Shown one piece after another: positions 26,349 to 34,246 of a stretch of DNA of 64,000 nt. The notes under the pieces were generated by a model. It had not been told where the DNA came from, did not search any database, and worked only from the letters and a program-made list of their open reading frames with translations. A program made the translations under genes and the position numbers. Every line of letters begins with the position of its first letter. Position 1 is the stretch's first letter. The stretch comes from Ga0077530 sp046293075 (GTDB lineage Bacteria; Pseudomonadota; Alphaproteobacteria; Rhizobiales; Hyphomicrobiaceae), in contig JBKBPL010000005.1 in the NCBI GenBank assembly GCA_046293075.1, positions 1-64,000 on the forward strand. Reading direction: 5' to 3'.

Positions 26349-26729
26349 GTGGCCCGTATCGCAGGCGTCAACATCCCGACCCAGAAGCGCGTCGTGATCG
26401 CGCTCCAGTATATCCATGGCATCGGTCCGAAATTCGCCAAGGACATCTGCGAGCGGGTCGGCCTGCCGCCGGAGCGCCGCGTCAATGAGCTGACCGATGC
26501 GGAGGTACTCCAGATCCGCGAGGCTATCGACCGGGACTATATGGTCGAAGGCGATCTGCGGCGCGAAGTCGCGATGAATATCAAGCGGCTCATGGACCTC
26601 GGCTGCTACCGCGGCCTGCGACACCGCCGCGGCCTTCCCGTCCGTGGCCAGCGCACTCATACCAATGCCCGCACCCGCAAAGGGCCGGCCAAGGCGATCG
26701 CCGGCAAGAAGCAGGCGACCAGGAAATAA
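26349..26729 (+). CDS. rpsM: 30S ribosomal protein S13
   Basis: A 126-residue S13: VARIAGVNIPTQKRVVIALQ at the start, the helix-turn IHGIGPKFAKDIC, and a basic tail with GLRHRRGLPVRGQRTHTNARTRKGP that contacts tRNA and the subunit interface. The GTG at 26349 follows GAGGAG and gives the family N-terminus; an open frame further upstream is not part of the protein. It is the first gene of rpsM-rpsK-rpoA-rplQ. The usual upstream spc genes (secY, adk) are missing; rplS is there instead. Confidence 0.97.
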   Translation: MARIAGVNIPTQKRVVIALQYIHGIGPKFAKDICERVGLPPERRVNELTDAEVLQIREAIDRDYMVEGDLRREVAMNIKRLMDLGCYRGLRHRRGLPVRGQRTHTNARTRKGPAKAIAGKKQATRK

Positions 26730-26819
26730 TCAGCGGCACGATACGGGGCCGCGCGCCGCGGCCTGAGCATCACCACACACGCCCACGCCAGGCGGCGGGG
26801 CATCGGAGAGCAAAGCTAC

Positions 26820-27215
26820 ATGGCCAAAGAGCAGCAGCGGGGTAAGGTCCGGCGCCGGGAGAAGAAGAATATCGCCTCCGGCGTCGCGCACGTGAACGCG
26901 AGCTTCAACAACACCATGATCACCATTACCGACGCGCAGGGCAACACCATTGCCTGGTCGTCGTCCGGCATGATGGGCTTCAAGGGCTCGCGCAAGTCGA
27001 CGCCCTACGCGGCACAGATGGCCGCCGAGGATGCCGGCAAGAAGGCCGTCGAGCATGGCATGAAGCACCTCGACGTCGAGGTTTCGGGCCCGGGCTCGGG
27101 CCGGGAGTCGGCGCTGCGCGCGCTGCAGGCCGTGGGCTTCCAGATCACGTCGATCCGTGACGTGACGCCCATTCCGCACAACGGCTGCCGGCCCCGCAAG
27201 CGCCGCCGCGTCTAG
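26820..27215 (+). CDS. rpsK: 30S ribosomal protein S11
   Basis: A 131-residue S11 with conserved HVNASFNNTMITITDAQGN, SSGMMGFKGSRKSTPYAAQ and the C-terminal DVTPIPHNGCRPRKRRRV, which lies in the platform of the 30S next to the Shine-Dalgarno helix. GGAGAG lies upstream of the ATG. It is 90 bp after rpsM and 131 bp before rpoA, somewhat loose spacing for this operon. Confidence 0.97.
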   Translation: MAKEQQRGKVRRREKKNIASGVAHVNASFNNTMITITDAQGNTIAWSSSGMMGFKGSRKSTPYAAQMAAEDAGKKAVEHGMKHLDVEVSGPGSGRESALRALQAVGFQITSIRDVTPIPHNGCRPRKRRRV

Positions 27216-27346
27216 CGGGACGCATAAGCCAAGGCTCTCCGCGGCGTCCGGCGCGTGGCTCACGCAGGCCGGATGTCGGCGTGTAAGGCCCTTAAGACAT
27301 TCAACGCACCGCGCACGAGTGCGCGGCCAGACACGAGGATCGTCCG

Positions 27347-28372
27347 GTGACCAACGTGTTGCAGAAGAACTGGCAGGATCTGATCAAGCCCAGCAAGCTC
27401 GCCATCGAGACTGGCCGGGACAACGCCCGCATCGCGACCATCGTGGCCGAGCCGCTGGAGCGCGGCTTCGGCATGACGCTTGGCAATTCGCTGCGCCGCG
27501 TGCTGCTGTCGTCGCTCCAGGGCGCGGCCATCACGACCGTGCAGATCGATGGCGTGCTTCACGAGTTCTCATCGATCCCGGGCGTCCGCGAGGACGTGAC
27601 GGACATCGTCATGAACATCAAGGAGATTGCGCTGCGCGTCCATTCAGAGGGCGTCAAGCGCATGGTCCTCAAGAAGGAAGGCCCCGGCCAGGCGACGGCC
27701 GGCGATATCGAGGCCTCCTCGGATGTCGAGATCCTCAACCCCGATCACGTCATCTGCACGCTCGACCAAGGGGCGGCCATCCGCATGGAGTTCACGGCCT
27801 CGACGGGCAAGGGATACGTCCCCGCCGAGCGCAATCGCCCAGAAGATGCACCGATCGGCCTCATTCCGGTCGACAGCCTCTACTCACCGGTCAAGAAGGT
27901 CTCCTACCGCGTCGAGAACACCCGCGAGGGCCAGATCCTCGACTATGACAAGCTCACCATGACCGTCGAGACGGACGGCTCGGTGAAGGCCGAAGATGCC
28001 GTTGCCCTTGCCGCCCGCATCCTGCAGGACCAGCTTACGGTCTTCATCAACTTCGAGGAGCCGCGCAAGGCCGTCGAGGAGCGCGCGCATCCCGAGCTCG
28101 CGTTCAACGCCGCCCTTCTCAAGAAGGTCGACGAGCTCGAGCTGTCCGTCCGCTCAGCGAACTGCCTGAAGAACGACAACATCGTCTACATCGGCGACCT
28201 CATCCAGAAGACCGAAGCCGAGATGCTGCGTACGCCGAACTTCGGCCGCAAGTCCCTGAACGAGATCAAGGAAGTGCTGGCCGCAATGGGCCTGCACCTG
28301 GGCATGGAAGTGCCGAACTGGCCGCCGGACAACATCGAGGACCTCGCCAAGCGCTTCGAGGACCAGTACTGA
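27347..28372 (+). CDS. rpoA: DNA-directed RNA polymerase subunit alpha
   Basis: A 341-residue alpha subunit. The N-terminal dimerisation domain (about 1-235) has QKNWQDLIKP, LERGFGMTLGNSLRRVLLSS and VLHEFSSIPGVREDV. The C-terminal domain (about 255-330) has LELSVRSANCLKNDNIVYIGDL and TPNFGRKSLNEIKEVLAAMGL. The GTG at 27347 is preferred, with GAGGATC upstream; a second GTG three codons later is also possible. It is the third gene of the alpha operon. A palindromic REP-like block separates it from rplQ. Confidence 0.97.
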   Translation: MTNVLQKNWQDLIKPSKLAIETGRDNARIATIVAEPLERGFGMTLGNSLRRVLLSSLQGAAITTVQIDGVLHEFSSIPGVREDVTDIVMNIKEIALRVHSEGVKRMVLKKEGPGQATAGDIEASSDVEILNPDHVICTLDQGAAIRMEFTASTGKGYVPAERNRPEDAPIGLIPVDSLYSPVKKVSYRVENTREGQILDYDKLTMTVETDGSVKAEDAVALAARILQDQLTVFINFEEPRKAVEERAHPELAFNAALLKKVDELELSVRSANCLKNDNIVYIGDLIQKTEAEMLRTPNFGRKSLNEIKEVLAAMGLHLGMEVPNWPPDNIEDLAKRFEDQY

Positions 28373-28383
28373 GAGCGAAGAAT

Positions 28384-28505
28384 CCCCTCTCCCCGCTTTT
28401 CGCGGGGAGAGGGTTAGGGTGAGGGGCGGCAAGACTTGCCGACGTTGGTGTCTGCCGCCGCCCCTCATCCCAGCCTTCTCCCCGTAAGGACGGGGAGAGG
28501 GCGAA
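28384..28505. repeat. REP-like palindromic element between rpoA and rplQ
   Basis: Three nested inverted repeats. CCCTCTCCCCGC (28385-28396) pairs with GCGGGGAGAGGG (28402-28413) around TTTTC. GAGGGGCGGC (28421-28430) pairs with GCCGCCCCTC (28457-28466). CTCCCCGT (28478-28485) pairs with ACGGGGAG (28490-28497). The intervening text TTAGGGTGAGGGGCGGC is typical of intergenic REP families in alphaproteobacteria. It sits inside an essential operon, 200-100 bp upstream of rplQ. Confidence 0.75.
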
Positions 28506-28604
28506 GTAAGGGACCAGCCTTCTCCACGTGAACGGGAAGAGGGGCAGTCGAGCAAGGGAGAGGCCACAGAACCTCCCCGCCAACAACTGTAAGGAGAAGA
28601 CCAC

Positions 28605-29039
28605 ATGCGACACGGAAAGCTGGGGCGCCGCTTCAGCCGCGACAGCGGCCATCGCCAGGCGATGTTCTCGAACATGGCCGCCGCGCTGATACGGCACGAG
28701 CAGATCGTGACGACGCTCCCCAAGGCCAAGGACCTGCGGCGCGTCGTCGAGAAGTACATCACGCTCGCCAAGCGCGGTGACCTGAACTCGCGCCGGCTTG
28801 CCGCTGCGCGGCTGCGCGACGACGACATGGTCAGGAAGCTCTTCGACGTGCTCGGCCCGCGCTACAAGGACCGCAACGGCGGCTACACGCGCGTGCTCAA
28901 GGCCGGCTTCCGCTATGGCGACAGCGCGCCGCGCGCGGTCATCGAGCTGGTCGATCGCGATGAGAGCGTGAAGGGCCGCGAGGATCGCGCACGCCACGCC
29001 GCCGAGCAGGCCGCGCAGGAGAGCGCATCGGCGGGCTGA
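28605..29039 (+). CDS. rplQ: 50S ribosomal protein L17
   Basis: A 144-residue L17: MRHGKLGRRFSRDSGHRQAM, the loop IVTTLPKAKDLRRVVEKYIT, and RNGGYTRVLKAGFRYGDSAPRAVIELVDR. A short acidic and Ala-rich tail follows (about 125-144). AAGGAG precedes the ATG. It is the last gene of the alpha operon and is followed by a terminator. The 232-bp gap to rpoA is filled by a REP-like element, which may lower or stabilise the rplQ part of the transcript. Confidence 0.97.
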   Translation: MRHGKLGRRFSRDSGHRQAMFSNMAAALIRHEQIVTTLPKAKDLRRVVEKYITLAKRGDLNSRRLAAARLRDDDMVRKLFDVLGPRYKDRNGGYTRVLKAGFRYGDSAPRAVIELVDRDESVKGREDRARHAAEQAAQESASAG

Positions 29040-29068
29040 TCTCGTTCGCCACAAGCCGAATGAGGAAG

Positions 29069-29101
29069 AGCGCGGCGGCTTCGGCTCCGCGCTTTTGTTT
29101 T
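29069..29101 (+). terminator. Rho-independent terminator of the alpha operon
   Basis: AGCGCGG (29069-29075) pairs with CCGCGCT (29087-29093) around CGGCTTCGGCT, followed by the T-rich tract TTTTGTTTT. It begins 30 bp after the rplQ stop. Confidence 0.8.
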
Positions 29102-29198
29102 GGGCCGCGGGCTGCTGGGAAAAGGTGCTGCGCAACCGATCGGTAGAGCCGTGCCCGCGGCCATAGCAAGGGGACGGGCCTCAGCGCCACGGGCGAAA

Positions 29199-29213
29199 CG
29201 CGCCTCTGGCGCG
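29199..29213 (-). terminator. Compact hairpin terminator after the sulfatase gene
   Basis: On the minus strand CGCGCC-AGA-GGCGCG is followed by TTTC, two bases after the sulfatase stop codon. The stem is only 6 bp and the U-tract short, so efficiency is uncertain. Confidence 0.5.
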
Positions 29214-29215
29214 CC

Positions 29216-30802
29216 TCACCACTCGCCGAACCGATAGCCGCGCTGCTTCGCCGAGCCGGTCAACTGCTCGATCAAGCTGTCGCTCATGGTCACGCGCGTG
29301 CGCCGTCCAATGAGCCAGGAGAGCAGCCGCCCGCGCATCCGCTCACGCACGGCCTCGTGCTCTGCCGAAGCGCCGAGATCGTTCTGCTCTGCGGGATCGG
29401 CCTTGAGATCGAAGAGCTGCGGCGGAAAGCGCTCGAAGTGGACATACTTCCACCCCGCCTCCCGCACCATGAAGCCGCGCGCTTCGTTGACCGGCAGGCC
29501 GAGCGTGCGCCGCGCGTGCCTGAGCGCGAAATCGCTGTCGCAGAAGGCGGCCTCGCGCCAGCCCGTGACCGACCCCGCCTCCAGCAGCGGTACGAGGGAA
29601 CGCCCTTCGAGCCTGTGCGGCTCGGGCGCGCCGCCCGCCCACTCGAGAAAGGTCGGTGCCAGATCGATCGCCTCGACGAGATCGGCGACGACCCCGCCGC
29701 GCGTTGAATGAGCGGCGGACCGGGGATCGAAAACGATCAGCGGGATGCGCACGACCTCCTCGTGGAAGAGGTCCTTCTCGCCGAGCCAGTGATCGCCGAG
29801 GTAATCGCCATGGTCGCTCGTGATAATGATGATCGTGTTCGCGATCTCACCGCTCGCTTCGAGATGGGCGACGAGCCGGCCGACGTGATGATCGAGCTGG
29901 CTGATGAGCCCCATGTACGTCGGGATCACGGTCTCCCGGACCTCATCACGCGCGAAGTTCAGGCTCTCCTCGTGCGCCATGAACGCGGCAATGACCGGAT
30001 GCGGCGCCACGCGCTCAGCCTCGGTCCGGTTGGCTGCCAGCACGTGCTCGGGCCCGTACATGGCGTGATAGGGCGCCGGCGCGATATAAGGCCAGTGGGG
30101 CTTGATGTAGGAGAGGTGCAGGCACCACGGCGGCCCGCCGCGGGCCTGGCGCATGAACTCGAGGCCGCGCTCGGTCATGTAGGCGGTCTCCGAGTGCTCC
30201 TCCTTCACGCGCGCCGGCCGGCGGGCATTGCGCATGGACCAGCCCGACTGCACGACGCCATCCTCATCGACCACCGAGTTGGCCCAGCTATGCCAGGGAT
30301 TATCGCCCGCATAGCCGAGCTGGCGCAGCCACCGGTTGTAAGCCGGGTCCGGTCCCGTCAGCGCCCCATCAACCTCGGGATGCAGGCCGTCATCGCGCTC
30401 GAAGGCCTCAAAGCCGCACTGCCAGTAAGGAATGCCGGGACTGCTGCCCGGGCTGATACCGAGTCGCGCGAGTGCTTCGAGGTCGGGCTTGAAATGCGTC
30501 TTGCCCACAAGCACGGTGCGATAGCCGAGTGGGCGCAGATAGTCGCCGATCGTCTTCTCGTCGATCCGCAAGGGAAAGTTGTTGTAGCTCGCGCCATGGC
30601 TGAAGTTGTAACGGCCGGTGTAAAAGCTCATGCGCGACCCGCCACAGACCGGCGACTGCACGAACGTCCGCGCGAAACGGACGCCCCGGCGCGCGAGCGC
30701 GTCGATATGGGGCGTCTTGATATGGGGGTGCCCCGTACAGCCGAGATAGTCCCAGCGCAGTTGATCCGCCATGATGAAGAGGATGTTCGGTTGGGTGCGC
30801 AT
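29216..30802 (-). CDS. Sulfatase / phosphonate monoester hydrolase-like enzyme
   Basis: A 528-residue member of the sulfatase branch of the alkaline phosphatase superfamily. Metal ligands are visible in NILFIMADQLRWDYLG at the start and in TSDHGDYLGDHWLGEKD. The modification site that should become formylglycine is C53-G-G-S-R57 in SPVCGGSRMSFYTGRY, where Gly replaces the Pro or Ala of C-x-(P/A)-x-R. Overall layout resembles PMH/choline-sulfatase-like enzymes. There is no signal peptide, so it is cytoplasmic. The ATG at 30802 has GGAAG upstream. It is divergent from trmD. Substrate could be a sulfate or phosphonate/phosphate ester; maturation depends on a sulfatase-modifying enzyme not found here. 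Confidence 0.87.
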   Translation of the reverse strand: MRTQPNILFIMADQLRWDYLGCTGHPHIKTPHIDALARRGVRFARTFVQSPVCGGSRMSFYTGRYNFSHGASYNNFPLRIDEKTIGDYLRPLGYRTVLVGKTHFKPDLEALARLGISPGSSPGIPYWQCGFEAFERDDGLHPEVDGALTGPDPAYNRWLRQLGYAGDNPWHSWANSVVDEDGVVQSGWSMRNARRPARVKEEHSETAYMTERGLEFMRQARGGPPWCLHLSYIKPHWPYIAPAPYHAMYGPEHVLAANRTEAERVAPHPVIAAFMAHEESLNFARDEVRETVIPTYMGLISQLDHHVGRLVAHLEASGEIANTIIIITSDHGDYLGDHWLGEKDLFHEEVVRIPLIVFDPRSAAHSTRGGVVADLVEAIDLAPTFLEWAGGAPEPHRLEGRSLVPLLEAGSVTGWREAAFCDSDFALRHARRTLGLPVNEARGFMVREAGWKYVHFERFPPQLFDLKADPAEQNDLGASAEHEAVRERMRGRLLSWLIGRRTRVTMSDSLIEQLTGSAKQRGYRFGEW

Positions 30803-30912
30803 GAAGGGCTTCCGGGCATGGACGCAAGGGAAAGGCAATGCTACCGGACGCATGGACATGTGGCGAGGTCCGTGCACGAAGCTGCCCGCTGCCGGCACGA
30901 CGGAACCAGAAC

Positions 30913-31671
30913 ATGAGCGCTGAAGAGGCATCCACGTCGGAACAGGCACGTGCGCCCTGGCATGCGCGCGTGCTCACGATCTTCCCCGAGATGTTTCCGG
31001 GCCCGCTCGGCATCTCGCTTGCGGGGACGGCACTCACGACCGGGATCTGGCAGCTCGACTGCGTCGATATCCGCGAGTTCGGCCTGACGAAGCACCGCAC
31101 GGTCGACGACACGCCGGCCGGTGGCGGTGCCGGCATGGTCATGCGCGCCGACGTGGTTGGCGCCGCCATCGACCACGCACGCCAAGACATGGATAACGTG
31201 CCGCTCATCTACTTGAGCCCGCGCGGCCGCCCGCTCACGCAGGCGCGCGTCCGCGAGCTGAGCCGCGGCCCCGGCGCGATCCTGCTCGCCGGCCGCTTCG
31301 AGGGCGTGGACCAGCGCGTGATCGACGCGCGCGGCCTTGAGGAAATCTCGATCGGCGACTACGTGCTCTCGGGCGGCGAGCTCGCCGCCATGGTGCTCAT
31401 CGACGCCTGCGTGCGCCTTCTCCCCGGCGTGCTCGGGGCCGATGCCTCGCTCGCCGAGGAGAGCTTCGAGAACGGCCTTCTCGAGTACCCGCAGTACACG
31501 CGCCCGCGCGAGTGGGAAGGGCGCGCAATACCGGACGTCCTCCTTTCCGGCGATCACAAGCGCATCGCGGCCTGGCGCCGCGCGGAGGCCGAACGCCTCA
31601 CGCGCGCGCGCCGGCCCGAACTCATCGCGGGCCAGGCAGCCGCACGCACGCCGAAGAGGGGCACGGAATGA
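30913..31671 (+). CDS. trmD: tRNA (guanine-N1-)-methyltransferase
   Basis: A 252-residue SPOUT methyltransferase that makes m1G37 in tRNAs. It has RVLTIFPEMFPGPLG near the N-terminus, the knot motifs IYLSPRGRPLTQ, LLAGRFEGVDQRVI and ISIGDYVLSGGELAAMVLIDA, and LEYPQYTRPREWEGRAIPDVLLSGDH. The ATG at 30913 gives a 15-residue leader before the family core; an in-frame ATG at 30838 is also open. Its stop overlaps the P450 start (ATGA). Usually trmD neighbours rimM and rplS; here it heads an unrelated operon. Confidence 0.95.
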   Translation: MSAEEASTSEQARAPWHARVLTIFPEMFPGPLGISLAGTALTTGIWQLDCVDIREFGLTKHRTVDDTPAGGGAGMVMRADVVGAAIDHARQDMDNVPLIYLSPRGRPLTQARVRELSRGPGAILLAGRFEGVDQRVIDARGLEEISIGDYVLSGGELAAMVLIDACVRLLPGVLGADASLAEESFENGLLEYPQYTRPREWEGRAIPDVLLSGDHKRIAAWRRAEAERLTRARRPELIAGQAAARTPKRGTE

Positions 31672-32945
31672 CCCAGCTTAGCTCGACGCATGATGCGCCC
31701 GCGCCGGCCTGTCCCGCGGACGGGCCCGGCGCGCACTATCGGCCATTCGATCACGCGGGCATGTACGCATTCTTCGCGCGCGTCCGCCCCGAAACGCCGG
31801 CTTTTTTCTGCCCCGGGATCAACTACTGGGTCATCACCCGGCGCGCCGACATCCTACCGATCCTGCGCGATGCGCAGCGCTACTCCGCCGCCATTGCCAT
31901 GTCACCCGTGCAGCCGCTGCCGCCGGCTGCTCTCGCCTATCTGCAGCGCGAAGGCTACGGCGTCGAGGCGACGCAGGTGAGCTGCGACCCACCGAAACAC
32001 ACGCGCATCCGCGCCTTCGCCGGCCAGCTCCTGTCTCAAAAGCGCTTCATGGCCATCGAGCCTGCCGTGCGCGAGATCGTGATCCGCTTCTGCCGCCGGC
32101 TCGAGGGGCGCGGCCGCGTCGACATGGTCGCCGACTTCGCCTATGAGCTGCCCGCCCATGTGATCTTCCAGATCCTCGGCATCCCCGACAGGGACACGCC
32201 GAAGATCAAGGCCTGGGCCGATGACCGCCTGCTCTTCACGTTCGGCGCGCTCGACGAGGCCGCGCAGCTCCGTGCCGCCGCGCGCATGGTCGACTATTGG
32301 CGCTACTGCGTGGCCCTTGTCGAGGATCGCAAGCGCACACCGCGCGACGACTACGCCTCGCACCTTCTGGCCTTTCGCAATGGTGATGATGCGCGCCTCA
32401 CCGAGAACGAGATCGCGAGCCTCGTCTTCGGCCTTCTGCTGGCCGGCCACGAGACGACCACCAACATGACATCGAATGCGCTGCACGCCCTGCTGAGCCA
32501 CCGCGATCAGTGGGAGCGGCTCGTGCGCGAACCAGCGCTCATTGCCAACGCGGTCGAGGAGACGCTGCGCTTCGCCTCATCGGTCGTCTGCTGGCGGCGG
32601 CGTGCGCTCGTCGATGTCGATATAGGCGGCATCGCCATTCCGCAGGGTTCCAATATCTTGCTCGCGCTCGGCTCGGCAAACCATGACGAGGCCCACTTCG
32701 ACACCCCGGAGCGCCTCGACATCACGCGCGCCAATGCGCGTGATCACGTCTCGTTCGGTCATGGCCTGCACTTCTGCCTCGGCGCGCCGCTCGCGCGCCT
32801 GGAGCTCAGGATCATCCTCGAAGAGCTGACGCGGCGCTTTCCCGACATGCACCTTGTCGATGACCAGCCCCTCGACATGATCCGCACCATCGCCTTTCGC
32901 GGACCGCACACGCTCTGGGTCACCCTTAAGGAGACGCGCGCATGA
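31668..32945 (+). CDS. Cytochrome P450
   Basis: A 425-residue soluble bacterial P450. The I-helix oxygen-activation motif is AGHETTTN, the K-helix ExxR is EETLR, and the heme-binding loop FGHGLHFCLG places the thiolate ligand at C370. There is no membrane anchor. It requires a ferredoxin and reductase, neither of which is in this window. The start overlaps the trmD stop by 4 bp and its stop overlaps the NnrU start by 4 bp, so the three are translationally coupled. Substrate unknown. Length and I-helix are typical of the CYP class I enzymes acting on terpenoids or fatty acids. Confidence 0.93.
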   Translation: MTQLSSTHDAPAPACPADGPGAHYRPFDHAGMYAFFARVRPETPAFFCPGINYWVITRRADILPILRDAQRYSAAIAMSPVQPLPPAALAYLQREGYGVEATQVSCDPPKHTRIRAFAGQLLSQKRFMAIEPAVREIVIRFCRRLEGRGRVDMVADFAYELPAHVIFQILGIPDRDTPKIKAWADDRLLFTFGALDEAAQLRAAARMVDYWRYCVALVEDRKRTPRDDYASHLLAFRNGDDARLTENEIASLVFGLLLAGHETTTNMTSNALHALLSHRDQWERLVREPALIANAVEETLRFASSVVCWRRRALVDVDIGGIAIPQGSNILLALGSANHDEAHFDTPERLDITRANARDHVSFGHGLHFCLGAPLARLELRIILEELTRRFPDMHLVDDQPLDMIRTIAFRGPHTLWVTLKETRA

Positions 32946-33511
32946 TCCTGCTCATTCTGGGCCTCATTCTCTTCGTCGGCGCACATCTGGTGCCAACGCA
33001 AGTCGAGATGCGCGCCGGCGCCGTCGCGCGCTTCGGCGAGAATACGTACAAGGGCCTCTTCTCGCTCGTGGCATTCGCCGGCCTCTTCCTGATCATCTAC
33101 GGCTTCGGGCTCGCGCGCCATGCGCCGAGCGCCAACCCACTGCTCTGGGATCCGCCGCGCTGGACCCGCCACGCGACCATGACGCTCATGCTGCCGGTCT
33201 TCGTGCTGCTGGCGGCCGCCTACCTCCCCGGCCGCATCAGCGCAGCCCTCAAGCACCCCATGCTGGTCTCGGTGAAACTGTGGGCCTTCGCGCACCTGCT
33301 CGTCTCGGCACGGCTCGCCAACCTCATCCTGTTCGGCGCACTGCTCGCCTGGGCGGTCTACGATCGCATCTCGGTCAAGCGGCGGGGCATCGCCATCAAG
33401 AGCGGACCAGTGCGCAACGATTTCATCGCACTCGCCATCGGGATTGCCGCCTATGCCTTCATGGTGCTGTGGGGGCACACGCTCCTCATTGGCATCCCGC
33501 TGATGCCCTGA
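32942..33511 (+). CDS. NnrU family integral membrane protein
   Basis: A 189-residue protein with about six hydrophobic segments (3-21, 41-58, 80-96, 110-135, 155-172 and the C-terminus) and the family motif HLLVSARLANLILFGALLAWAVYDRISVKRR. NnrU proteins were named from nitrite/nitric oxide reduction clusters; their molecular role is still poorly defined. The homologous fold is shared with isoprenylcysteine methyltransferase-like and NnrU/DUF-type proteins. No denitrification genes are nearby. Its start overlaps the P450 stop. Located in the inner membrane. Confidence 0.85.
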   Translation: MILLILGLILFVGAHLVPTQVEMRAGAVARFGENTYKGLFSLVAFAGLFLIIYGFGLARHAPSANPLLWDPPRWTRHATMTLMLPVFVLLAAAYLPGRISAALKHPMLVSVKLWAFAHLLVSARLANLILFGALLAWAVYDRISVKRRGIAIKSGPVRNDFIALAIGIAAYAFMVLWGHTLLIGIPLMP

Positions 33512-33517
33512 TTGCCC

Positions 33518-34198
33518 ATGCTGACGCTCGACCTCATAGCCTTTGGCGTCTTCGTCGCGCTGATCGGCGGCTATCACGTCGTCTCGGGCTATCGCCCGCT
33601 CGTCGACCGCAGCATCGTTGGCGCGATCCAGATGCAGCGCGTCGCGTGGATGCGCTACATGGGCCTGCGCGACGTGCGCATCGTCGATGCCCAGCTCCTC
33701 GCCTCGCTGACGCAGGGCAATGCCTTCTTCGCCTCGACCTCGGCGATCGGAATCGGCGGCCTCGCGGCCATGCTCGGCTCAGGCGAGCGCGTACAGGTGC
33801 TCTTCGAGCAGCTTCCCTATGCGGCCAAGTCGACGCCGGTGCTCTGGGAGTTGAAGCTAATCCTGATGATCGCGCTGTTCATCTACGCGTTCTTCAAGTT
33901 CGCGTGGGCGTTCCGCCTGTCGCACTACACCGCGATCATGATCGGTGCCACGCCGATCGCGGACGGCAAAAACCAGTTGCAATGCGAGAGCCATGCGCTG
34001 CGTACGGCCGGCCTGATCGGCCTTGCCGGCGAGCACGCCAACAACGGTCTCAGGGCCTTCTACTACGCGATCGCAGTGCTCGCGTGGTTCTTCCACCCGC
34101 TTGCGTTCATGGGTGTGACAGTCTGGGTGCTCGCCATCCTAATCCGACGCGATTTTTTCTCGCGCTCGCGCCGCCTCATTGCCGGCCGCCAAGCATAA
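33518..34198 (+). CDS. DUF599 family integral membrane protein
   Basis: A 226-residue protein with four or five membrane segments, starting LDLIAFGVFVALIGGYHVVSGY and including ASTSAIGIGGLAAMLGSG, LILMIALFIYAFFKFAWAFR and a C-terminal segment. The block FRLSHYTAIMIGATP is conserved in DUF599. The ATG at 33518 follows the NnrU stop by 6 bp; a TTG immediately after that stop is the other option. The function of DUF599 is unknown. It is the last gene of the trmD-P450-NnrU-DUF599 unit and is followed by a strong hairpin. Confidence 0.83.
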   Translation: MLTLDLIAFGVFVALIGGYHVVSGYRPLVDRSIVGAIQMQRVAWMRYMGLRDVRIVDAQLLASLTQGNAFFASTSAIGIGGLAAMLGSGERVQVLFEQLPYAAKSTPVLWELKLILMIALFIYAFFKFAWAFRLSHYTAIMIGATPIADGKNQLQCESHALRTAGLIGLAGEHANNGLRAFYYAIAVLAWFFHPLAFMGVTVWVLAILIRRDFFSRSRRLIAGRQA

Positions 34199-34223
34199 GG
34201 GCCGGGCAACCCGTGCCCGGCCC
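34199..34223. terminator. Strong GC hairpin between convergent DUF599 and aldehyde dehydrogenase genes
   Basis: GGGCCGGGC (34199-34207) pairs perfectly with GCCCGGCCC (34215-34223), loop AACCCGT. It starts at the base after the DUF599 stop and lies 23 bp from the stop of the convergent gene, so it may terminate both. Only CCGCCTTCTCTC follows on the plus strand, so the U-tract is poor. Confidence 0.55.
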
Positions 34224-34246
34224 CCGCCTTCTCTCATCGTGCGAGG

